A stretch of DNA of 64,000 nt, taken from Tepidanaerobacter acetatoxydans_A (GTDB lineage Bacteria > Bacillota > Thermosediminibacteria > Thermosediminibacterales > Tepidanaerobacteraceae). Position numbers and translations under genes: made by a program. The notes below the pieces were generated by a model. It saw only the letters and a program-made list of their open reading frames with translations. It did not search any database and had not been told where the DNA came from. Numbering within the stretch: the first letter of the stretch is position 1; each line of letters opens with the position of its first letter. Below, one piece after another: positions 17,401 through 26,199 of the stretch. The stretch covers positions 1 to 64,000 of the forward strand of contig JALHJR010000005.1 in the NCBI GenBank assembly GCA_022840405.1, given 5' to 3'.

Positions 17401-17952
17401 GTTCTGGTCTTTGATACTGAAGTATATTCCAATACAGGCGGACAATCATCAAAATCTACGCCTACTGCTGCTGTAGCTCAATTTGCCGCTGCAGGTAAGA
17501 ATACTAAGAAGAAAGACCTTGGACGCATAGCCATGAGCTATGGATATGTGTATGTTGCTCAGGTAGCCATGGGTGCCAACCAGAACCAGCTTATTAAAGC
17601 TTTGATTGAGGCTGAAAACTATCCAGGACCTTCCTTGATTATTGCATATGCACCATGTATTAACCATGGAATCAAGGCTGGTATGGGTGCAAGCCAGCTT
17701 CGCGAAAAACAGGCTGTAGAAGCCGGATATTGGCATCTGTATCGCTATAATCCGTTGCTTAAAGATGAAGGAAAGAATCCGTTTATTTTAGATTCTAAAG
17801 AGCCCACAGCAGACTTTAAAGAATTCTTGATGGGCGAAGTCCGTTATGCCTCCCTTACAAAGACATTCCCCGAAAGAGCTGAAAAACTCTTTGAAAAAGC
17901 GGAAATGGATGCAAAAGAACGATATGAAATCTATAAAAAGCTTGCTGAATAG
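14425..17952 (+). CDS. nifJ: Pyruvate:ferredoxin (flavodoxin) oxidoreductase, single-chain
   Basis: The 1175-residue homodimer-type PFOR oxidises pyruvate with CoA to acetyl-CoA and CO2 and reduces ferredoxin; it can also run in reverse. From the N-terminus one sees the alpha domain (FTEVAAIYPITPSSPMAEY), the gamma/CoA region, and two 4Fe-4S motifs (CIQCNQCAFVCPH and CTGCGVCANTCPS, about residues 690-760). The C-terminal TPP domain has further cluster cysteines (CAGCGETPYARL) and GGDGWAYDIGFGGLDH. Length and domain order are standard. AAGGAGAGG precedes the ATG. It is monocistronic, between the structured leader and the terminator at 17986. The leader suggests tight transcriptional or RNA-level control of this central enzyme. 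Confidence 0.97.
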   Translation: MAKVMKSMDGNNAAAHVAYAFTEVAAIYPITPSSPMAEYVDEWSAHGRKNIFGQEVKVVEMQSEGGAAGTVHGSLAAGALTTTFTASQGLLLMIPNMYKIAGELLPGVFHVTARAIAGHALSIFGDHSDVMACRQTGFAMLASGSVQEVMDLAGVAHLAAIKGRVPFVHFFDGFRTSHEIQKIEVLDYKDLAKLVDYDAVREFKKRALNPENPVARGTAQNPDIFFQAKEAANSYYLAIPQIVEEYMKEINKLTGRNYDLFNYYGHPEAERVIVAMGSVCETIDETVDYLMAQGEKVGVLKVHLFRPFSIEHFLAQMPKTVKKIAVLDRTKEPGSLGEPLYQDVCTTYISDENRPIIVGGRYGLGSKDTTPTQIKAVFDNLKADAPKNHFTVGIVDDVTNTSLPLGEYIDTIPEGTKCCKFWGLGSDGTVGANKSAIKIIGDNTDMYAQAYFSYDSKKSGGVTISHLRFGHKPIRSTYLIDKADFVACHNPAYIGKYDILSGLKDGGTFLLNCQWSKEEVDEKLPASVKNYLAKHNIDFYIINAVDIAQEIGLGGRINMIMQAAFFKLTNIIPLDEAVKHLKEAIVKSYGHKGEKIVNMNYQAVDKGIEALTKVEVPNSWADATDEAAAAAVSNAPDFINNVADVMNRQEGDKLPVSAFVGREDGTFPVGTTKYEKRGIAVNIPEWQAESCIQCNQCAFVCPHAAIRPFLLNEEEVKNAPEGFVSKKATGRGLDGLSFRIQVSPLDCTGCGVCANTCPSKQKSLIMKPLESQSHQIPYWDYAMELSKKDNPLNVETVKGSQLEQPLLEFSGACAGCGETPYARLVTQLFGDRMMIANATGCSSIWGGSAPSIPYCTNKHGHGPSWANSLFEDNAEFGLGMYLAVKQTREKLALLMKEALESDIPAELKDAFKLWLSNMNDVRTTKQAALTIIPLLEKYKTNDEKASKLLAEILDRKEYLVKKSQWIFGGDGWAYDIGFGGLDHVLASGEDVNVLVFDTEVYSNTGGQSSKSTPTAAVAQFAAAGKNTKKKDLGRIAMSYGYVYVAQVAMGANQNQLIKALIEAENYPGPSLIIAYAPCINHGIKAGMGASQLREKQAVEAGYWHLYRYNPLLKDEGKNPFILDSKEPTADFKEFLMGEVRYASLTKTFPERAEKLFEKAEMDAKERYEIYKKLAE

Positions 17953-17981
17953 GAATAATTAGTGACGGTTCCAAATTATTC

Positions 17982-18022
17982 AAAAATCCCCCTGCCTGAT
18001 TTAATAGGCAGGGGGATTTTTT
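17982..18022. terminator. Bidirectional terminator between convergent genes
   Basis: ATCCCCCTGCCT (17986-17997) pairs perfectly with AGGCAGGGGGAT (18006-18017). T-runs occur on both strands, so it can end the PFOR message and the oppositely oriented surface-protein message. Confidence 0.92.
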
Positions 18023-18043
18023 GCTGCTCAATGCTGATGCTGG

Positions 18044-21000
18044 TTAATATTCAATTTCTACTGTTTTGGTTGCCTGATTCCAACCGACTTTTGCACCAAG
18101 GGCTTCACTGATAAATCTTACCGGCACCATTGTCCTGCCATTCTGGATTAGGGCACTGGTATCGAATACTATGGTTTTGCCATTTATATCGGCCTTGTTT
18201 TCTCCGATTTTTAATTTTATAATCTTATCTTCATTATCAATGATAACCATTCTGTTGTCATTATCCCAACTTACCTTAGCTCCGAGACTTTCGGAAACAA
18301 ATCTTACCGGAACCATGGTTCTGCTGTCTTGATTTACATAAGGCAGTTCATCAGGGAAGTTGACCTCCTTGCCATTTACCAGCACTGAAATATCGGTAAT
18401 TATAATCGGGAAGGATTTAGATATATCTCCTACCGCAACCTGAACCGATGCAGTGCCTGCATCTACGGCTTTAAAAGCAAGGGTTTTTGCATCAAATCCT
18501 ATAGGCTTTTCATAAGCAACCTTCCATTCACAGGTGTAAGGATAACCCAAAGGTATTTTGCAGCCTGTAGGACTTATTCCGTAAATCTTGAGATTGGTTG
18601 CAATACCTGCTTTAACCGTTGAAGTTTCAGATACAATTTGCTCAACTAGCGGAATGACTTGGTAATTTACAATTCCGCCGGAAACATTAAATATTGCCAC
18701 GGCAGGCTCAGGCGAGTTTATACTGGGTACGGAAATATAATGGACTCCATCTACCGCTTTGCTGCTAAAAGCTGCCGCACCGCCGCCGCTCAAAACCCAT
18801 ACATTGGAACCGGAAGATTTGGCATGGTCTGTGAGGACTTTTTTTAACAGTTCTCCTTCCAAAGAATCTGAAAAACTTTCTGGAGTTCTGTCTATAATGA
18901 CAAAAAGAGTTTTTGCTTTATCAAGGGAAGCCAAATCTTTTTGCAGGCTTATCCATTGATTGTAGTCCGTAGCACGAAGGCTGCCCTTTGTTGCATCTAA
19001 GAAAATAAAGTTGGCATCTGTTTCAGATAAAACAGAATAACCCTTGCCACTTATTCTATAATTTTTAAAATCTGCCAGTTGTTTTTTAAGCGAAGTATCG
19101 TCAGTCCAAGGTTGGCCCGCTACTATACTTATGCTTGGATTTGACTTGTTTATAATTTTTGCAGCTAAAGACAATGTTTTATCATAATCCGTTCGACTAC
19201 TATCTGTTAATGGCTTTGTACCTACCACTCCAAAGGTAAAGCCGCTGCCTTTTTGATTGGCTGCGTCAGTCCAAATAGGTGTTTGAGGTAAAAGTGATTC
19301 ATCGTAGTTTCCGGCAACTAGGGCAGTAAGTTCATCAAAATAAACGGTTCCCTTAGCGCTTTTTTCAGGATTTGTTTCTACAACATAGATTGTCTTTAAG
19401 GTGAAAGGCTGCTTGCCGGATGGAATTGATACCTCAATCTGCTTCCATCCTTCCCAGTCTATATTTTTAGCAAGGTCAAGGATGGTTTCTTTGCTTGAAG
19501 CATCTTGGATAGCAGCTCTGAGCCATTCACCTTGATTTTCACCATAAACCCATAGTCTAAGTTTGGTAGAACCTGACGGAAGAGCTTTGCCGCTGCTTCC
19601 GAAAGTAAGATAAGCAGCCCTAGTTGCAGTTCCGCTTGTAAAGTCATAATCTAACCTGCCGGAGGATTGACCGGAATATACCGGTTCAGGTGATGAAGTA
19701 ATGCCGAAAGAACCTTTTACATCGGCCGGATATGAATTAAACGATTTTCCCGCTGTACTTTCGAAATCATCTACTAAATTACTATAGTAACCGGTTTGAA
19801 CCAATGCTCCGGCTTTTAGCCCGGAAAACTCAGCAATTACGGCACCGCTGCCTGCAGCTTGCCCGGCAGTAAATTCAAGACCGTTCATATAGCCAATGTC
19901 ACCGACTATTTCCCATTTAGCATCGACAGGGTCCAATAGAGTTTTAAACCCATCCGTATCAGTCACATAAACCTTGAAGGCAGTCTTTGCACCGGGATTT
20001 ACTTGAACTTTTGAAGGTTCTACAGAAAGTGTTACACTGTCTTTTAAAACCCTTATATCTTCAGAAGCTTGAATACCGCCTAAAGTAGCAATAACTTGGC
20101 CTGCCCCACTCTTTTCGGCAGTAAACATATTGCCATCAAAATAACCTATATCTCCGGTAACACTCCATTTGACCTGTTCTGGGTCAAAGTCGACAAGGTT
20201 ATAGTTTTTATCGTAAGCCTTAACCTCGAAAGTCCTGTGACCACCTTGAGCAATATTAAAGGAAGATGCGGTTATTTTAAGACCGTGAACTTGACCTAAA
20301 GGAGCCTTTGAAAAGATTCCGATGGCATTAGTAATCAATCTTTGGACACCTTCGGATACGCTATTGACAACTTTTACCTGAGATTCATAGAAAGGTTTTG
20401 CTACCATGGTAGATGATCCGCCGCCATCCAGGTTTAGTGCATAGTGAGCACCAAGTTTTAACATAAGCTCAGCTAATTCTTGCTGAGTCATCCCGCGGCT
20501 CTTTGCTTGACGGCCGTCAACCACCACCATTATCATGGTCTTTTTATCTGCAGTAAAACCTATTGCAGTTCGAGGATGTGTTCCGGCAATATTATGGGAA
20601 AAAGTTTTTGGTATTGTGCCATTATCCACCAAAACAGCACCACCGCCGAGAGCCATCTTTAAATTTGAAATGTCAGGTGTAATGGTTAAATCTAGTTCAA
20701 CCGGATCACCTATGGTAAAATGTGTTTTCATAAAATTGGCACCATCACCCCAAGCCATAAGCACCAAGCCGTCTGTTGGAATTTCAGCAGTTTGACCTTC
20801 AAAAATGTTTGCAACACGGTTATCTTTTACTGTTAAAAAAGTTAGATTAGGTGCACCGGCACCGGGTTTAGGTGTTGATTTTCCAAAGTCTGGTGTATAC
20901 ACGAAAATATGATTATAGCTGTCGCGTATCTTATTTACGCCATCTACAAAAAAGTAACTGCGGTCGGGAGCTATAAGCCGGCCGGAAAATTCCATTTGTA

Positions 21001-21463
21001 ATATTTCAGGAATCTTATCAAATGTAAGACCTATGGCAGACATCCCCGGAAGATTTAACGGCGAAGAAACCAGCTTTCCGTTACTTACCTGAGGTCCTAT
21101 GGGAGCCGAGGGTGTAGCCATAATAAAAAAGTCTCCGTTAATTCCGGCTACAGCACCGTTATCTTGCACCATTTTGTTTAAGGCGGCACGCGGGGAAAGG
21201 CCTTCACTACCTATAATGGTATCAATATCTACATTATCCGATGTTAGGTCAGCTCTTAAAATATGAATTTTTTGCCAGCCCAAAGAAGTAAACAAAGTTT
21301 GTTCTTCATAGGTTACACCGCCTGTTACAGGAAAACCCTCACTTGCTTGGTATAGAAGTATCTCCTGAGCAAAAGCAGGCATTAATGCCGCAGTAAAAAT
21401 GAGGATAGTTACAAGCAAAGGAATAAAATAATTTTTCCAATGTTTTTTTGCTATATGTAGCAT
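18044..21463 (-). CDS. Large secreted phosphodiester-glycosidase-like surface protein
   Basis: The 1139-residue protein has a signal peptide (cleavage near AFA-QE, residue 32). Residues about 45-390 are a NAGPA/DUF2233-type phosphodiester glycosidase domain, with VAGINGDFF, GTHPRTAIGF, VVVDGRQ and LNLDGGGSSTMV. Two Ig-like/BIG-like repeats follow (about 395-555; both contain the echo KWxxxGDIGYxxG). Next come a jelly-roll, carbohydrate-binding-like segment (about 560-715, ending GTVYFDELTAL) and a phosphoesterase-like segment lacking clear metal motifs (about 720-960). Two copper-amine-oxidase-like stalk repeats close the protein (RTMVPVRFVSESLGAKVSW and RTMVPVRFISEALGAKVGW). The family acts on glycan phosphodiesters at the envelope. 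GGAGGG precedes the ATG. The target polymer is unknown. Confidence 0.85.
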   Translation of the reverse strand: MLHIAKKHWKNYFIPLLVTILIFTAALMPAFAQEILLYQASEGFPVTGGVTYEEQTLFTSLGWQKIHILRADLTSDNVDIDTIIGSEGLSPRAALNKMVQDNGAVAGINGDFFIMATPSAPIGPQVSNGKLVSSPLNLPGMSAIGLTFDKIPEILQMEFSGRLIAPDRSYFFVDGVNKIRDSYNHIFVYTPDFGKSTPKPGAGAPNLTFLTVKDNRVANIFEGQTAEIPTDGLVLMAWGDGANFMKTHFTIGDPVELDLTITPDISNLKMALGGGAVLVDNGTIPKTFSHNIAGTHPRTAIGFTADKKTMIMVVVDGRQAKSRGMTQQELAELMLKLGAHYALNLDGGGSSTMVAKPFYESQVKVVNSVSEGVQRLITNAIGIFSKAPLGQVHGLKITASSFNIAQGGHRTFEVKAYDKNYNLVDFDPEQVKWSVTGDIGYFDGNMFTAEKSGAGQVIATLGGIQASEDIRVLKDSVTLSVEPSKVQVNPGAKTAFKVYVTDTDGFKTLLDPVDAKWEIVGDIGYMNGLEFTAGQAAGSGAVIAEFSGLKAGALVQTGYYSNLVDDFESTAGKSFNSYPADVKGSFGITSSPEPVYSGQSSGRLDYDFTSGTATRAAYLTFGSSGKALPSGSTKLRLWVYGENQGEWLRAAIQDASSKETILDLAKNIDWEGWKQIEVSIPSGKQPFTLKTIYVVETNPEKSAKGTVYFDELTALVAGNYDESLLPQTPIWTDAANQKGSGFTFGVVGTKPLTDSSRTDYDKTLSLAAKIINKSNPSISIVAGQPWTDDTSLKKQLADFKNYRISGKGYSVLSETDANFIFLDATKGSLRATDYNQWISLQKDLASLDKAKTLFVIIDRTPESFSDSLEGELLKKVLTDHAKSSGSNVWVLSGGGAAAFSSKAVDGVHYISVPSINSPEPAVAIFNVSGGIVNYQVIPLVEQIVSETSTVKAGIATNLKIYGISPTGCKIPLGYPYTCEWKVAYEKPIGFDAKTLAFKAVDAGTASVQVAVGDISKSFPIIITDISVLVNGKEVNFPDELPYVNQDSRTMVPVRFVSESLGAKVSWDNDNRMVIIDNEDKIIKLKIGENKADINGKTIVFDTSALIQNGRTMVPVRFISEALGAKVGWNQATKTVEIEY

Positions 21464-21538
21464 TTATTTCCCTCCATATGTTAAAATGACTTTTATGAAT
21501 AAGTTTTTACAAATATCCCTCCTTGCTCATAATCCCCC

Positions 21539-21552
21539 ACAGCTATAGCTGT
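21539..21552. other. 14-bp perfect palindrome upstream of the surface-protein gene
   Basis: ACAGCTATAGCTGT lies in the transcribed leader of the minus-strand surface-protein gene, about 75 bases from its start codon and 65 bases downstream of the proposed promoter. It could be a regulator-binding site or a weak stem. Confidence 0.35.
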
Positions 21553-21616
21553 TCTATGCAAGCCACATACTTTTTTTCAAAAATAAGAACCTGCTAGTCT
21601 ACTATACCATATATCC

Positions 21617-21645
21617 ATTATATATTAGACGCATAAAAATGAGAA
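21617..21645 (-). promoter_or_regulatory. Promoter of the surface-protein gene
   Basis: On the minus strand TTCTCA (21645-21640) is followed by a 17-base spacer and a perfect TATAAT (21622-21617). This gives a leader of about 145 bases. The rest of the 21464-21815 gap shows nothing further that I can support. Confidence 0.5.
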
Positions 21646-21815
21646 ATGTTCCATCACCGCCAAAAATGTAGTAATATTAAAATGGCTATTATATAATAAT
21701 GATAGTTCAGGTTTTTAGAGCATAACATAGCTAAACAGTAAATGCTGTTTGCCTGCTAGCTCAGATACTATATTCTACCATAATAACAATATTTTTAAAA
21801 AGGTGGCGAGTATCT

Positions 21816-22325
21816 ATGATAGGAAGCTTTAAAAATTTTAGTCCTAAAATTTGCCAAACATGCTTTATTGCTCCTACTGCCGATATAATAGGTAATGTTA
21901 CTATCAAAGAAAAATCGAGTATATGGTATGGTGCTATACTAAGAGGGGATGTCAATACAATTGAAGTAGGTTCTTATACAAATATACAAGATGGCAGCAT
22001 CGTTCATGTAGCTGAAGATTATCCCACTATTATAGGAAATAATGTTACCATAGGGCATGGAGCAATTGTCCATGGCTGCATAATAAAAGACGGTGCTTTT
22101 ATCGGGATGGGTGCCATTATTCTTGACGGAGCTGTTATAGGTGAAGGAGCATTAATTGGTGCAGGGGCGTTGGTAACCGAAGATAAGGAAATACCGCCAT
22201 ATTCTTTAGCTGTAGGTGCGCCTGCTAAAGTTATACGACATTTGTCCGACGAATACATACAAATGACCAAAAACAGAGCGGTAGAATATGCAAAGTTGGC
22301 TGAGAAGTATGTAAATAAAGCATAA
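21816..22325 (+). CDS. Gamma-class carbonic anhydrase / hexapeptide-repeat protein
   Basis: The 169-residue left-handed beta-helix protein contains the gamma-carbonic-anhydrase family signatures SSIWYGAILRGDVNTIEVGSY, IQDGSIVHV and IGHGAIVHGC. The histidines expected to bind metal are in HV, GHGA and VHGC. Members of this YrdA/PaaY-like group hydrate CO2 or have related metal-dependent roles, and many are uncharacterised. AAGGTGG precedes ATG 21816. It is separated from asd by about 200 bases, so co-transcription is uncertain. CO2 handling would suit a PFOR-based metabolism. Confidence 0.85.
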   Translation: MIGSFKNFSPKICQTCFIAPTADIIGNVTIKEKSSIWYGAILRGDVNTIEVGSYTNIQDGSIVHVAEDYPTIIGNNVTIGHGAIVHGCIIKDGAFIGMGAIILDGAVIGEGALIGAGALVTEDKEIPPYSLAVGAPAKVIRHLSDEYIQMTKNRAVEYAKLAEKYVNKA

Positions 22326-22525
22326 ATTATTCTAATATTTATAAATGCTCAGTACCTATAGTTTAAAGCCCGTGAATGGTTCTAATTAACAGATGGTATT
22401 GACCTGCGATTTACGGATAAAATATAATGAAATTACAACATGTCCATGTAATAAGGACAATTTTTAGCAACAAACTAAGACTGAAACACATATCACACAA
22501 AATATTTTATCTGGGAGGGTCAACA

Positions 22526-23539
22526 ATGAAAAGATACTCTGTTGGTGTTGTCGGTGCCATGGGTGCTGTAGGTACGGAAATGCTGAAGATTTTAGAGCAA
22601 AGGGATTTTCCGGTAGAAAACATTAAACCGCTTGATGTAAAGGAAAATGAGGGCAAAAAAGTATGCTTTAACGGCAGAGAAGTTGAGGTTCAAATAGCCC
22701 AAGAAGGAGCTTTTAGAGATTTAGATATAGCCCTGTTTTCGGCAGGTGAGGCTGCAAGTTGCAATTTGGCACCGGTAGCAGTTTCGGAGGGGTGTATTGC
22801 TATTGATAACAGTAACGCCTTTCGAATGGATTCCAAAGTTCCATTAGTGATTCCTGAGGTCAATCCAGAAGATGTTATGTGGCATGAGGGTATAATTGCG
22901 AATCCAAATTGTTCTACTATTCAGATGTTAGTGGCTTTAAAGCCTCTGCATGACAGGTATACAATCAAAAGAATTGTAGTTTCAACATATCAAGCAGTAT
23001 CAGGCAGCGGGCTGCCGGGGATTTTGGAGCTGGAAGAGCAAGTCAAGGCATATATTGAAAACCGAGAACTCAAGGTAAAAGTATACCCACATCAAATCGC
23101 ATTTAATGCCATTCCACATATTGACACGTTTACGGACAATGCTTACACTAAAGAAGAGATGAAGATGGTTCATGAGACCCATAAGATATTTCATGATGAA
23201 AAAATACGTATAAGTCCTACTGCAGTAAGGATTCCGGTAATTCGATGCCACTCCGAGTCTATTAATATTGAAACCGAAAAACCTATCAAGGCACAAGAGG
23301 CGAAAGAAGTATTGAGCAAAGCACCAAGCGTTAAAGTCATAGATGATATATCAGCTAACGTGTACCCTTTAGCAGCGGAACTTAGGGGAACAGATGAAGT
23401 ATATGTAGGAAGAATACGGCAAGATTTTTCGGTGGAAAACGGCCTTAATATGTGGGTGGTGGCTGATAATTTAAGAAAGGGAGCAGCATTGAATGCTGTT
23501 CAGATTGCGGAAACTCTGATTAAATATAAAAAAGTTTAG
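22526..23539 (+). CDS. asd: Aspartate-semialdehyde dehydrogenase (first of two)
   Basis: The 337-residue NADPH-dependent enzyme makes aspartate semialdehyde from aspartyl phosphate for the lysine/DAP, threonine and methionine branches. The nucleotide-binding site (VGVVGAMGAVGTEMLKIL), the catalytic Cys in NPNCSTIQM and the substrate Arg/His region near IRCHSESINIE are present. The first loop is GAMGAVG where the paralogue and most family members have GATGAVG. I use ATG 22526, with GGGAGGG (22513-22519) upstream. It lies 11 bases before dapG and is almost certainly co-transcribed with it. Confidence 0.93.
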   Translation: MKRYSVGVVGAMGAVGTEMLKILEQRDFPVENIKPLDVKENEGKKVCFNGREVEVQIAQEGAFRDLDIALFSAGEAASCNLAPVAVSEGCIAIDNSNAFRMDSKVPLVIPEVNPEDVMWHEGIIANPNCSTIQMLVALKPLHDRYTIKRIVVSTYQAVSGSGLPGILELEEQVKAYIENRELKVKVYPHQIAFNAIPHIDTFTDNAYTKEEMKMVHETHKIFHDEKIRISPTAVRIPVIRCHSESINIETEKPIKAQEAKEVLSKAPSVKVIDDISANVYPLAAELRGTDEVYVGRIRQDFSVENGLNMWVVADNLRKGAALNAVQIAETLIKYKKV

Positions 23540-23550
23540 GAGGTAGATGA

Positions 23551-24735
23551 ATGGCCATTATCGTGCAAAAGTTCGGGGGTACATCGGTCAAATCCCCTGA
23601 AAATCGCAAAGCCGTTCTAAATCATATTCTTAAAGCTAAGGAAAAGGGCTATGATGTAGTGGTAGTTGTATCAGCCATGGGACGTTTAGGTGACCCATAT
23701 GCTACAGATACATTGATAAATCTTTTGAAAGCTCAGGGAGGAGAGATTTGCCCGAAAAAAAAGGACTTAATCATGTCTTGCGGTGAGATTATTTCGGCTG
23801 CCGTTATGGCATCTTATATAGAAGCTCAAGGTGTGAAAGCTGAAGCCATGACCGGGTTTCAGGCAGGGATACTGACAACTGCGGATTTTGGAAATGCTGA
23901 GATATTAAGAGTTGACCCTTTACCGATTACTGAAAAGTTAAAAGAAGGCAATGTAGTAGTAGTTGCAGGGTTTCAAGGTCAGACGGAAAAAGGCGAGATT
24001 ACAACATTGGGCCGAGGCGGCAGCGATACTACCGCAGTAGTATTGGGAGGGTATTTAAAGGCGGACTTGGTGGAAATTTATACAGACGTTCCCGGAATAG
24101 CTGTGACAGACCCCCGCGTTATCCCTGAAGCACCCTTTATTTTGCAAATATCCTATGATGAAGTTATTGCAATGGCTGAAAACGGTGCCAAAGTTATCCA
24201 CCCAAGGGCAGTTAGAGCTGCTAAAGAGTTCGGCATGGCTTTGAGAATAAAATCTACTTTTGATGAGGTAGAAGGCACCTTGGTGGGGCCAAAAGAAAGT
24301 GATCTAGTTATTTCAGGAATTACGACTCAAAGTGGTCTTATTGCAGCTAAATTTGAAAGTGAGGATGAATTTAGCAGCGGTGATATAAGAGAATTCCTTA
24401 AGCTCAGTTGTGATGGTTCAATCTATTTAAGCAGTGCCGGAGGAAATATCATTTTGATAGAAGAAGAGAAAAAGGATATGGCTGCAAATCTTGCAAAAGA
24501 ACTAAAATGCAGAGCGGAATTTTGTCATGACATGGCTAAAGTTTCCGTTATCTGTAAATCAACGATTAATATTAAAACTTTAAGTGAAAGTATTGCTGAT
24601 TTGTTTTTAAAAAATGATGTGCAAACAGTTGCTGCAGCAGGTTCAAACAACTGCAGCAAATATATAATAAAAGATAAAGATACATCAAAAGCCGTGAGCA
24701 TCATTTTTAATGAATATTTTTCTAATAAAAATTAA
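23551..24735 (+). CDS. dapG: Aspartate kinase (DapG-like)
   Basis: The 394-residue kinase phosphorylates aspartate to begin the lysine/threonine/methionine pathway. The N-terminal catalytic domain has KFGGTSV, VVSAMGRLGDPYATD (very close to Bacillus DapG), LSCGE-like MSCGEIISA and TLGRGGSDTTAV. The C-terminal third (from about residue 260) contains two ACT-like regulatory segments. GGAGGTAGATGA precedes ATG 23551. Resemblance to DapG and coupling to asd suggest the DAP-inhibited isozyme supplying cell-wall or spore diaminopimelate; this specificity is inferred, not seen. Confidence 0.9.
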   Translation: MAIIVQKFGGTSVKSPENRKAVLNHILKAKEKGYDVVVVVSAMGRLGDPYATDTLINLLKAQGGEICPKKKDLIMSCGEIISAAVMASYIEAQGVKAEAMTGFQAGILTTADFGNAEILRVDPLPITEKLKEGNVVVVAGFQGQTEKGEITTLGRGGSDTTAVVLGGYLKADLVEIYTDVPGIAVTDPRVIPEAPFILQISYDEVIAMAENGAKVIHPRAVRAAKEFGMALRIKSTFDEVEGTLVGPKESDLVISGITTQSGLIAAKFESEDEFSSGDIREFLKLSCDGSIYLSSAGGNIILIEEEKKDMAANLAKELKCRAEFCHDMAKVSVICKSTINIKTLSESIADLFLKNDVQTVAAAGSNNCSKYIIKDKDTSKAVSIIFNEYFSNKN

Positions 24736-24755
24736 TTCCTGAACAGTTAATAACC

Positions 24756-24791
24756 AAAGCTGCCATTTATTATTATAATGGCAGCTTTTTT
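24756..24791 (+). terminator. Terminator after dapG
   Basis: AAAGCTGCCATT (24756-24767) pairs perfectly with AATGGCAGCTTT (24777-24788), followed by further Ts. Confidence 0.92.
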
Positions 24792-24952
24792 ATGTACATT
24801 AAATATCCAAACTAGCAAAATTATTCAAAAAAAAGGATATTTAAATATAATGTCGAATATATTATGCTAATGTTTCTTACAAGAATACAAATGTACATAT
24901 ATAGCGTACAAATTTACAACTATGTTTTTAACAGAAAAATTTTTAAAAACTA

Positions 24953-24981
24953 TTGATTTTGAGCAGTTACTATATTACAAT
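24953..24981 (+). promoter_or_regulatory. Promoter of the second asd gene
   Basis: TTGATT (24953-24958), a 17-base spacer and TACAAT (24976-24981) lie about 90 bases before the start codon. The leader contains a TCATCAT/ATGATGA stem and the near-palindrome GAGTAACGTTGCTC. No known riboswitch consensus was recognised in it. The upstream part of this gap (24792-24950) is AT-rich with no visible gene. Confidence 0.6.
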
Positions 24982-25072
24982 ATTCATCATATAATAAAAT
25001 GATGAGTAACGTTGCTCACCGAATAGCATATTCATATCATAATATTAAAAAATATATTAAGGGGTGCTGATA

Positions 25073-26086
25073 ATGAAAAAATACAATGTAGCCGTAGTTG
25101 GAGCCACAGGAGCTGTAGGTCAAACAATATTGAAGATTCTGGAGGAGCACAATTTTCCGGTTAAAAACATTCTACCTCTGGCTTCGGCCAGATCCAACGG
25201 CAACACGGTGGAATTTAACGGGGAAAAAGTAAAAGTGCAAGAGGCGATGCCTTCTTCCTTTGCAGGTATAGATATAGCTCTTTTTTCTGCAGGTAAAGGT
25301 GTGAGTGCAGAACTTGCTCCAGAGGCGGTTAAACGTGGAGCTGTTGTAATAGATAACAGTAATGCTTTTAGGATGGATCCTGAGGTACCGCTGGTTGTTC
25401 CTGAGGTTAACCCGGAACATATCAAAAAACATAAGGGTATCATTGCTAATCCAAACTGTTCTACGATTCAGATGGTAATTGTATTAAAGCCGATACACGA
25501 TGTTGCAAAAATAAAGAGAGTGGTTGTTTCTACTTACCAAGCTGTATCCGGCACGGGCCTTGAGGCTATTGAAGAGTTAAAGAAACAAATCAAGGCAATT
25601 TTAAACAGTGAAAATCCTAAAAATGAAATATATCCTTATCCGATAGCTTTTAATACACTGCCGCATATAGATGTTTTTGATGATACAGGTTACAGTCTTG
25701 AAGAATGGAAGATGTTACACGAGACAAGAAAGATACTGGATGATGATAGTATTGGAGTAACAGCTACTACTGTAAGAGTTCCTGTACTAAATTGTCATTC
25801 GGAATCCGTGAATATCGAAACTGAAAAGAAACTTACGGCTAATATGGTAAGGGAAATCCTTTCAAAAGCGCCGGGTATTAAGGTAATAGACGATCCGCAA
25901 ATGAAACGCTATCCACTGCCTAATGAAGCATGTGGGAAGGATGAGGTATTTGTAGGAAGGATTCGAGAAGATTTTTCTGTAAATAACGGATTAAACCTTT
26001 GGATAGTGGCTGATAACTTAAGAAAGGGTGCTGCATTAAATGCTGTGCAAATTGCTGAATGTATGTTGGATAATGCGTTAATATAG
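25073..26086 (+). CDS. asd: Aspartate-semialdehyde dehydrogenase (second copy)
   Basis: This 337-residue paralogue of the enzyme at 22526 has the canonical nucleotide loop GATGAVGQTILKIL, the active-site segment NPNCSTIQM and the conserved ending WIVADNLRKGAALNAVQIAE. All catalytic regions look intact, so it should be active. The start is ATG 25073, six bases after AAGGGGTG; an upstream in-frame GTG is less likely. Unlike the first copy, it is a separate unit with its own promoter and a terminator before it. The duplication may give separate supply or regulation for two pathway branches. Confidence 0.92.
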   Translation: MKKYNVAVVGATGAVGQTILKILEEHNFPVKNILPLASARSNGNTVEFNGEKVKVQEAMPSSFAGIDIALFSAGKGVSAELAPEAVKRGAVVIDNSNAFRMDPEVPLVVPEVNPEHIKKHKGIIANPNCSTIQMVIVLKPIHDVAKIKRVVVSTYQAVSGTGLEAIEELKKQIKAILNSENPKNEIYPYPIAFNTLPHIDVFDDTGYSLEEWKMLHETRKILDDDSIGVTATTVRVPVLNCHSESVNIETEKKLTANMVREILSKAPGIKVIDDPQMKRYPLPNEACGKDEVFVGRIREDFSVNNGLNLWIVADNLRKGAALNAVQIAECMLDNALI

Positions 26087-26199
26087 AATCTTTATTGAAG
26101 GTATTAGGCTAATAGTCCTTTTCCCACCCATTTGAATATGATATAAAGAAGAATTGATTTTTATATGAAAGTTTTTTGTTTGGGGGGAGGGAAAGGCAA

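Noticed and set aside
20096..20795. Several plus-strand open frames opposite the surface-protein gene
   Set aside because: They are antisense shadows of a long, well-supported coding region and show no independent signals.
24982..25072. Possible lysine riboswitch before the second asd gene
   Set aside because: The leader is too short and lacks all L-box conserved blocks that are clear at 46434-46618.
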